Shown one piece after another: positions 46,786 through 51,598 of a DNA stretch of 57,972 nt. The first letter of the stretch is position 1. The number at the start of each line of letters is the position of its first letter. Origin of the DNA: a virus; IMG/VR virus record IMGVR_UViG_3300036985_006199, positions 1-57,972 of that record; one strand, 5' to 3'. Below the pieces are notes generated by a model that was not told the origin of the DNA, ran no database searches, and was given only the letters and a program-made list of their open reading frames with translations. The position numbers were made by a program, and so were the translations under genes.

Positions 46786-47118
46786 ATGTCGTTACGGAAA
46801 CTGGCCCATGACGTGCGGCGGACGCTGGCGGAGGCTTCGCCGGAGTTCCGTTCGGGGCGTGCCGAGGTGGAGAAGCTGATCGACGCCATGCTGGCGGGGT
46901 CGCAGGTGGAGCCCAGGGCCAAGGCCGTCATCGGGCGCGATGGCGACATGGCGAAGCTGCTGGGCGATCTGCGCCTGGCGCTGTACCCCATTGTCGTGCA
47001 CACCCTCCAGAGGATGGGCGGCAAGGTCGGCGGGTCCGGGAACGTGCAGGCGGCGTTGCGTGGCATGGCGCGGGAGGAGCGCGAGCACCCCCCGACCCCC
47101 GGCATCGATCTGGATTGA
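46786..47118 (+). CDS. CTS-leader protein L (110 aa, hypothetical cargo)
   Basis: A 110-residue protein with the leader MSLRKLAHDVRRTLAEASPE. The body is helical (RAEVEKLIDAMLAGSQVEPR; MAKLLGDLRLALYPIVVHTL). GGAGAC lies before the ATG. It is the last + strand gene of the cassette and ends next to, and facing, the minus-strand gene at 47119. LAEA could be a cleavage site. Function unknown. Confidence 0.62.
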   Translation: MSLRKLAHDVRRTLAEASPEFRSGRAEVEKLIDAMLAGSQVEPRAKAVIGRDGDMAKLLGDLRLALYPIVVHTLQRMGGKVGGSGNVQAALRGMAREEREHPPTPGIDLD

Positions 47119-47574
47119 TTAGGCGGTCTTGAGGGCGGCAGCGTCGGCAGCGACTTCGACCATGACGCCCTTGAACTTGGCCGCGCCAGCGACCTTGGTC
47201 TTCGGCAGCTTCGCCTTGACTTCATCAAAGATGGCAGAGATGCGCCCGTTGGGGTCGTACTCTTCGACGAGCGCCTGGCGCGCGGCCTTGTTGGCCTTGG
47301 CGTCGCCGTTGACGGACTCCTTGGCGAGGTCGGCGATGATCTCGCAGGCGCGCTCGCGGGTACACCCGCTCATCTTGAGGGCGATGATGAGGAACTCTTC
47401 CGAGAGCAGAGAAGACGTCGAGGTCTTCTCGGTGTCGGGAGCGATCTCCAGGTGGCCGGAGATGTGGACGGTGACGTCCACGGCGTGCTCGCCCGGGGTG
47501 AGGGCGGCGCGGGCGGTCTTGGCTTCGGCGTCTTTGACGGCCTTGGAGAGGGCGACGAGATTGGCGTTGTCCAT
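47119..47574 (-). CDS. hypothetical protein, minus-strand island
   Basis: A 151-residue acidic protein starting MDNANLVALSKAVKDAEAKT, with AGGAGG five bases before its ATG (a longer ATG nine codons upstream has no such site). It has a beta-rich first half (EHAVDVTVHISGHLEIAPDT) and helical second half (CEIIADLAKESVNGDAKANK). Driven by the promoter at 47629-47657. Convergent with the cassette gene that ends at 47118. No family recognised; location and promoter type suggest an early gene. Confidence 0.65.
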   Translation of the reverse strand: MDNANLVALSKAVKDAEAKTARAALTPGEHAVDVTVHISGHLEIAPDTEKTSTSSLLSEEFLIIALKMSGCTRERACEIIADLAKESVNGDAKANKAARQALVEEYDPNGRISAIFDEVKAKLPKTKVAGAAKFKGVMVEVAADAAALKTA

Positions 47575-47628
47575 GGAACCTCCTATTTTGCGACCGGGCA
47601 TCCGCGCCCGGCATCCTGCCTGTCTCTC

Positions 47629-47657
47629 AATCTAACCGCGCCCATGGCGTTTGTCAA
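47629..47657 (-). promoter_or_regulatory. minus-strand promoter with TTGACAAACGC box
   Basis: On the minus strand TTGACA (47657-47652), 17-bp spacer, TAGATT (47634-47629), followed by GAGAGACA. The 11-mer TTGACAAACGC is exact. It drives the gene ending at 47119. Confidence 0.8.
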
Positions 47658-47787
47658 CAACTGCGTTTGCGATTTCAGGACCACGCGACCCACGGCGAAA
47701 CCGGAATAGATATTGGATACTCGACTGGGAATATGCAAAAACCCTTGGCCTGAAAAAAGACGCTTGGATAGGTATGCAGGAAACGGG

Positions 47788-47805
47788 GCGAACCCGGGTT
47801 CGCGT
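47788..47805. repeat. dispersed palindrome, copy 8 (perfect core)
   Basis: GCGAACCCGGGTTCGCGT at the stop of the minus-strand gene at 47805, in the 230-base gap before the next minus-strand gene. The gap also holds the 47629 promoter and no gene that I can support. Confidence 0.88.
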
Positions 47806-48080
47806 CAATCCCCCGCCTCGGTCTGTGTCATGACGAGCGCGGGACCGGCGATGAAGTCGCCCTCGCGCAGGTTGGGAGCGGCGTAGGCGGTGGCCAGGGG
47901 GTTTGGGGGCAGCTCTTTGAGCTTGCCCTCTTCGTTGATGCACATGATGAGGTCGTCATCCAGATGGACGAATTCGATGTAGCCGCCGACGAAGGCTTGC
48001 AGCTCGTCGAGATCGAAGGCGACACCATTGTTGGGGGTGACCCATTCGGCGTTGCCGGTGACAGGGATGAGTCGTGCCAT
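47805..48080 (-). CDS. DUF3846-like protein
   Basis: A 91-residue protein whose pattern FDLDELQAFVGGYIEFVHLD, then MCINEEGKLKELPPNPLATA and FIAGPALVM, matches the style of DUF3846 proteins (eLq-x-x-V-G-G-y-I, N-E-x-G-k, a-D-x-I-x-G), found in phages and plasmids with unknown function. Start is MARLIPVTGN at 48080, coupled closely to the upstream gene on this strand. It belongs to a five-gene minus-strand island. Confidence 0.72.
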   Translation of the reverse strand: MARLIPVTGNAEWVTPNNGVAFDLDELQAFVGGYIEFVHLDDDLIMCINEEGKLKELPPNPLATAYAAPNLREGDFIAGPALVMTQTEAGD

Positions 48081-48305
48081 CTATTTCCTCCCGAGTTGGC
48101 GGGCGATCTCTTGGAGCGCCTTGGTTTGGTCTTCCTGTGCGCGCACCAGGCGCTCGAACAGGGCGTCGGTCTGCCGTTGCTGGTAGGTCGGGTCGGCCTG
48201 CGCCTCGGGCACGGCGAGCCGCGCCAGGGGGCCGCCCAGCGCGAAGGCGAGGGCGACGCCTGCGAGCAGGATCGCGACGTGCCAGCGGGGGGGTCGGTGT
48301 TCCAT
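48081..48305 (-). CDS. small single-pass membrane protein
   Basis: A 74-residue protein starting MEHRPPRWHVAILLAGVALA, with one hydrophobic segment (about residues 9-29, ILLAGVALAFALGG) that could be a signal anchor, then a helical, polar tail (QQRQTDALFERLVRAQEDQT) suggestive of a coiled coil. A lytic-cassette (i-spanin-like) role is possible from topology only; no lipobox is seen. A GGGGG run precedes ATG 48305; MGVAMEHR at 48317 is an alternative start. Confidence 0.55.
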   Translation of the reverse strand: MEHRPPRWHVAILLAGVALAFALGGPLARLAVPEAQADPTYQQRQTDALFERLVRAQEDQTKALQEIARQLGRK

Positions 48306-48307
48306 GG

Positions 48308-48676
48308 CTACCCCCATACCAGATCGGTGTTGAGTGTGATGCACGTTGTGACGACCTTGAGCAGGCCGTGAAGGCGCTCGCGCTCGCGCTCCTCGGTGGT
48401 CCCGCACATGACGACTGCGCCGCGACCTGGGCCGGGACGTTGGACCAGATCGTCCTCGCAATGATAGACCTCACGCTGGTTCAGGGCGCGGAGCAGGCGC
48501 TGGGCCACGGCGTGGAGGTCGATGACGGGGGCCTCGCCGCAGGGCTCGTTGGGGAGTCCCGCGAGGTCCAGCATGCGGGCCGCGTTGCCGTTGGCGAAGT
48601 TGATCCACGCCTGGGGCTCGGGGCCGTAGGGGCCGTCCACGTTGGGGCACTCGCGGGGCTGGAATGTGACGCTCAT
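48308..48676 (-). CDS. hypothetical protein, minus-strand island
   Basis: A 122-residue protein starting MSVTFQPRECPNVDGPYGPE. It contains NGNAARMLDLAGLPNEPCGE and a helix ERERERLHGLLKVVTTCITL. Its start overlaps the stop of the gene at 48673 (ATGA on the minus strand). No family recognised. The same transcript probably carries the DUF3846-like gene. Confidence 0.62.
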   Translation of the reverse strand: MSVTFQPRECPNVDGPYGPEPQAWINFANGNAARMLDLAGLPNEPCGEAPVIDLHAVAQRLLRALNQREVYHCEDDLVQRPGPGRGAVVMCGTTEERERERLHGLLKVVTTCITLNTDLVWG

Positions 48677-48903
48677 GCGGCCTCCTCGGTGGCCGGGATG
48701 AACCGGCAGCCGGGGACGGTGGCCACGATGTCGGCCAGCGTCCCGTAGCGGATGATCATGGGCTGATCCTTGTGGTCATACTCCCCATCGTCCTTGTCGG
48801 CGAGGCGTACGTCGTAGAGGATCATGCCCTCGGGAATGGCCCAGGCGATGTCGTGGTCGTCGCGGTCGTAGATGCTGGCAATGATTGTCTTCTCGATGAG
48901 CAT
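48673..48903 (-). CDS. hypothetical protein, minus-strand island
   Basis: A 76-residue acidic protein starting MLIEKTIIASIYDRDDHDIA (ATG 48903 with GGAGG upstream) and ending CRFIPATEEAA. The frame stays open much further upstream but without a ribosome site. It is the first gene after the minus promoter at 48947-48974. Function unknown. Confidence 0.65.
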   Translation of the reverse strand: MLIEKTIIASIYDRDDHDIAWAIPEGMILYDVRLADKDDGEYDHKDQPMIIRYGTLADIVATVPGCRFIPATEEAA

Positions 48904-48946
48904 GGCGTCCTCCGAGCGGTCATCGCGACCGCCATCCGTGTCTCTC

Positions 48947-48974
48947 AATTTAACCGCTGAGTTGCGTTTGTCAA
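48947..48974 (-). promoter_or_regulatory. minus-strand promoter with TTGACAAACGC box
   Basis: On the minus strand TTGACA (48974-48969), 16-bp spacer, TAAATT (48952-48947), followed by GAGAGACA as at the 47629 promoter. The 11-mer TTGACAAACGC is exact. Confidence 0.8.
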
Positions 48975-49011
48975 TCGCACAGTTGGGGGACGGTTGGGGG
49001 ATCGGGCGAGA

Positions 49012-49041
49012 TTGACAGTGGGTGGGCGCGTTGAGTACGAT
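49012..49041 (+). promoter_or_regulatory. promoter for the RHH/omegaRNA/IsrB segment
   Basis: TTGACA (49012-49017), 18-bp spacer, TACGAT (49036-49041). It diverges from the 48947 promoter and would transcribe the RHH gene, the predicted omegaRNA and the nuclease as one unit. Confidence 0.6.
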
Positions 49042-49084
49042 AGGCGCAAGATGTGAGTGAGGTGTGCGCAAGAGAGGCATGTAC

Positions 49085-49282
49085 ATGCGGCTGAACGTGG
49101 AGTGCCAGGATGACCTGTTGGACGAGTTTCGCGCACGCGCGGAGGCGTTGGGTCGTTCCGTGTCGGACGTGACCCGCGAGCTGATCGTGGGGTGGGTACG
49201 GCAGGAGCGGCGCGCGGAATCGGAGCGCCTGACTCTGGATGCACAGCGTAAACAAGCAGGAGGGTCAACCACCGTCGTTTGA
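49085..49282 (+). CDS. ribbon-helix-helix (CopG/Arc-like) regulator
   Basis: A 65-residue protein starting MRLNVECQDDLLDEFRARAE. The first strand and the two helices (DEFRARAEALG, then SVSDVTRELIVGWV) match the RHH fold used by dimeric DNA-binding repressors. ATG 49085 has AGAGG seven bases upstream; GTG 49064 or ATG 49079 are possible longer starts. The 3' end of the gene overlaps the first hairpin of the predicted omegaRNA, so its codons could supply the guide region. It may be a phage regulator or part of the mobile element. Confidence 0.72.
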   Translation: MRLNVECQDDLLDEFRARAEALGRSVSDVTRELIVGWVRQERRAESERLTLDAQRKQAGGSTTVV

Positions 49283-49520
49283 AGACGACGGCTTGTGAGG
49301 AGTAGCAGAGCCAGTGCGAAACGAGCGAGTTAAACGGGAGACTAGCGTGGGCAAGATCGGGTCGAGAGATCCGGTCGTTGGAAGCCAACTGAACGAGCTG
49401 CCCGTGGCAGAGCGCGGTACGTCTGAGATGCTACCCAAGTCCCAGACCTCTACGTTCGTCAGTCGCGATGGGGAACAGAGACGAGTTCAAGGGTCTCGGC
49501 TTACAGCGACAAAAACCTTG
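49264..49520 (+). ncRNA. predicted omegaRNA (HEARO-type) of the IsrB-like nuclease
   Basis: In IscB/IsrB systems the guide-bearing omegaRNA is encoded just upstream of the nuclease. Here about 250 bases with no gene-like protein precede the conserved nuclease start. A perfect hairpin CCGTCGT/ACGACGG with loop TTGAAG lies at 49272-49291. The sequence is GC-rich and structured. The frame open through it reads as low-complexity residues before the PLMP motif. The guide should be the 15-20 bases directly 5' of the scaffold. Exact ends and fold are not determined. Confidence 0.55.
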
Positions 49521-50549
49521 GTGCCGGTGTTGGGAGTAGAACGAGAGCCGTTGATGCCGACGACGCCATCGCGGGCGCGGCGGTGGATCAGAGACGGGAA
49601 GGCGACGCCCTTTTACAACAAGGGGATCTTCTGTGTGCGGTTGAACGTGGAGACGGGGAAAGCGGTGCAGGAAATTGCGTGCGGGATTGATCCTGGAAGT
49701 AAAAAAGAGGGTTTCACGGTGAAGTCGGCGGCGCACACGTTTTTGAACATTCAGGCGGATGCCGTAACGTGGGTTCGTGATGCGGTGGAAGCACGGCAGA
49801 ACATGCGACGGGCGCGGCGGTTTCGGAACACGCCGTGTCGAAAGCAACGAGAGAATCGGGCGCGTGGTGGATTGCCACCCTCGACGAAAGCGCGGTGGCA
49901 GTGGAAGTTGCGGCTGGCGACGTGGTTGCAGATGGTCTATCCGATTTCGTGTTTTGTGGTGGAGGACATCAAGGCGAAGACCAAGGGACAGCGGCGATGG
50001 GATCGGTCGTTCAGTCCGCTGGAGGTAGGGAAACAGTGGTTTTACGGAGAGCTGTCTGGCCTTGGAAAAGTGGAATTGAAGCAAGGATGGGAGACGGCGG
50101 AACTGCGGTTGCATGCTGGGTTAAAGAAGACGAAAAAGAAGATGGACGCGGTGTTTGATGCACATTGCGTGGACAGTTGGGTGCTGGCGAATTGGTTTGT
50201 GGGCGGGCACATCAAGCCAGACAATGAAAGTCTGCTACTTGTAACACCGTTACAGTTTCACAGACGGCAACTGCATGCGTTGCAACCGGCGAGTGGTGGG
50301 GCGCGGCGGTCATACGGTGGAACGCGAAGTCTTGGGTTGAAGCGGGGATCCGTGGTGATGCATCCCAAATATGGAAGGACGTATGTGGGCGGCACGAGCA
50401 ATGGTCGGATCAGTTTGCATTCTGTGGAAACAGGGAAGCGACTAGCGCAAAACGTAAATGTATTCGATTGTCGGTTTGTAACCTACAGCACATGGAGGAC
50501 GGCACTTCCTCTGCCAGCTAAAGCAGGCAGTTTCCGTGCCGGGGAGTAG
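49518..50549 (+). CDS. isrB: IsrB-like RNA-guided nuclease (RuvC only, no HNH)
   Basis: About 343 residues from TTG 49518 or GTG 49521 (both in frame; GTG 49314 is an unlikely longer start through the omegaRNA). Diagnostic parts: PLMP domain EREPLMPTTPSRARRWIRDG (11-14 PLMP); RuvC-I IACGIDPGSKKEG (D58); Arg-rich bridge helix RQNMRRARRFRNTPCRKQRE; RuvC-II CFVVEDIKAK (E149); RuvC-III DAHCVDSWVLA (H216, D219); C-terminal MHPKYGRTYVGGTSNGRISL like the target-interacting end of IscB-type proteins. Only about 67 residues separate RuvC-II and RuvC-III, so no HNH domain is inserted; this defines IsrB, a nickase, rather than IscB. No TnpA is nearby. Confidence 0.88.
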   Translation: MVPVLGVEREPLMPTTPSRARRWIRDGKATPFYNKGIFCVRLNVETGKAVQEIACGIDPGSKKEGFTVKSAAHTFLNIQADAVTWVRDAVEARQNMRRARRFRNTPCRKQRENRARGGLPPSTKARWQWKLRLATWLQMVYPISCFVVEDIKAKTKGQRRWDRSFSPLEVGKQWFYGELSGLGKVELKQGWETAELRLHAGLKKTKKKMDAVFDAHCVDSWVLANWFVGGHIKPDNESLLLVTPLQFHRRQLHALQPASGGARRSYGGTRSLGLKRGSVVMHPKYGRTYVGGTSNGRISLHSVETGKRLAQNVNVFDCRFVTYSTWRTALPLPAKAGSFRAGE

Positions 50550-50552
50550 ATG

Positions 50553-51374
50553 ATGATGGCTGACGAGACACAGGTGGAGATCAAGGACGTCGCGCTGACC
50601 AAGGGACACATGATGGACGTGGGGGCGAGCGCGCTGGCGGTGGAGCTGCCGTGCGGCTACCTCGACGACGCGGGGGTGGTGCATCGCGACCTTGTGGTGA
50701 CGGAGATGACCGGCTACGAGGAGGACTTGCTCGCGGGCAAGGGGCCGGTCCTGCCGCGCCTGAACCAGATCATCGCGAACTGCACCAAGCGGATTGGATC
50801 TGTGGAGGATCGTGCTGGCATCAGCCAAGCGGTGAGCACGTTGACGGCCAGTGATCGCATGATGGCGCTCCTGTCGATCCGGCGGGTGTCTCTGGGCGAT
50901 TTCTACGACGTGAAAGTGCAGTGCCCGAACTCCGAGTGCAAGGAGGAGGTGCGGTACGCGCTGAATCTGGCGGAGGTGGAGACGCATGCCATGGAAGACC
51001 CCACGGTGCGCGCGTTCGATCACACGCTGAAGTCGGGCAAGGCGGTGAAGTGGCACATCATGTCGAGCACGGACGAGGAGTGGTTGACCACCAAGACCAA
51101 GAAGAAGGAGGACGTGCTGACGCTGGGCCTGCTGGCGCGGGTGGACTCCATTGATGGTGTGGCGGTCAATCGCGAGGAAAAGCACCTGCGCGTGGCGATG
51201 GCCGCGCTCAAGGCGCTCCCCACGCGGGACCGGAACGAGATCCGCGAGCTGTTTGAGAAGTACGAGGGGCACGTCGACACCAATGTCGACTTTTCGTGTC
51301 CGTCGTGTCAGCATGAATGGAAGGCCGAACTGAGTCTGGGACAGCCGAGTTTTTTCTTCCCATCGGCCTCGTAG
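50553..51374 (+). CDS. tail assembly chaperone (G-type), unshifted product
   Basis: A protein of about 273 residues upstream of the tape measure, with three ATGs in a row (50550, 50553, 50556); GGGGAG best fits the second or third. It contains VELPCGYLDDAGVVHRDLVV, then EMTGYEEDLLAGKGPVLPRL and CTKRIGSVEDRAGISQAVST, similar in style to gp51/gp26-like T4 baseplate or tail chaperone proteins, and two Cys pairs (CPNSEC; CPSCQHEW) that may bind zinc. The stop follows a T_TTT_TTC slippery heptamer, and the -1 frame continues for 70 more codons. Position before the tape measure fits the G/GT arrangement. Confidence 0.75.
   Translation: MMADETQVEIKDVALTKGHMMDVGASALAVELPCGYLDDAGVVHRDLVVTEMTGYEEDLLAGKGPVLPRLNQIIANCTKRIGSVEDRAGISQAVSTLTASDRMMALLSIRRVSLGDFYDVKVQCPNSECKEEVRYALNLAEVETHAMEDPTVRAFDHTLKSGKAVKWHIMSSTDEEWLTTKTKKKEDVLTLGLLARVDSIDGVAVNREEKHLRVAMAALKALPTRDRNEIRELFEKYEGHVDTNVDFSCPSCQHEWKAELSLGQPSFFFPSAS
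51350..51356 (+). promoter_or_regulatory. -1 ribosomal frameshift site (T_TTT_TTC)
   Basis: The heptamer is in the correct phase (codons AGT TTT TTC). A -1 slip gives codons starting CTT CCC ATC at 51356 and leads to stop at 51568. The 0-frame stop follows 16 bases later. The six-T run is notable in a GC-rich gene. Confidence 0.75.
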
Positions 51375-51568
51375 AGGCGCTGGAAGCGGAGGTCTTCTTC
51401 CTGATGGAGCTACAGGGCGGCACGTACAACAGCGTGATGGCCATGCCCTACAGCCGCCGTCGGCGGTTTGTGGAGCAGAAGCAGACGCTGGAGACCAGCC
51501 GCCGCGCCAACGAGGAACAGGCCGCCGCCCGCGCTCGCATGCGGTCGCGCACGCGAGGCAGACGGTAG
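51356..51568 (+). CDS. frameshift extension of the tail chaperone (GT-type)
   Basis: Seventy residues added in the -1 frame: LPIGLVEALEAEVFFLMELQ, then GGTYNSVMAMPYSRRRRFVE and a basic helical tail (SRRANEEQAAARARMRSRTR). Fused product about 338 residues. In the GT scheme the extension binds the tape measure, whose gene starts 31 bases downstream. An independent start at ATG 51404 (54 residues) is possible but its GGAGG is 12 bases away. Confidence 0.65.
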   Translation, partial: LPIGLVEALEAEVFFLMELQGGTYNSVMAMPYSRRRRFVEQKQTLETSRRANEEQAAARARMRSRTRGRR

Positions 51569-51569
51569 G

Positions 51570-51589
51570 ACGCGAACCCGGGTTCGCGT
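51570..51589. repeat. dispersed 20-bp palindrome, copy 9 (perfect), next to an SD
   Basis: ACGCGAACCCGGGTTCGCGT followed directly by GGAGGACGC and ATG 51599. It lies in the 30-base gap between the chaperone and the tape measure. Confidence 0.92.
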
Positions 51590-51598
51590 GGAGGACGC

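Noticed and set aside
47129-47635. 168-codon + strand frame over the minus-strand gene at 47119
   Set aside because: The minus-strand gene has a promoter, an AGGAGG site and balanced composition; the + frame has none.
48081-48305. Single-pass protein as holin or spanin
   Set aside because: One hydrophobic segment alone is not enough; no lipobox, no partner gene and it is far from the amidase on the opposite strand. Kept as a generic membrane protein.
49314-49517. N-terminal 68-codon extension of the IsrB-like protein (GTG 49314)
   Set aside because: No ribosome site, no similarity to IsrB/IscB N-termini, and it overlaps the predicted omegaRNA; the family starts a few residues before PLMP.
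3809-51589. Palindromes considered as CRISPR repeats
   Set aside because: Copies are 2-10 kb apart, not in an array, and perfectly palindromic; no spacers or cas genes.
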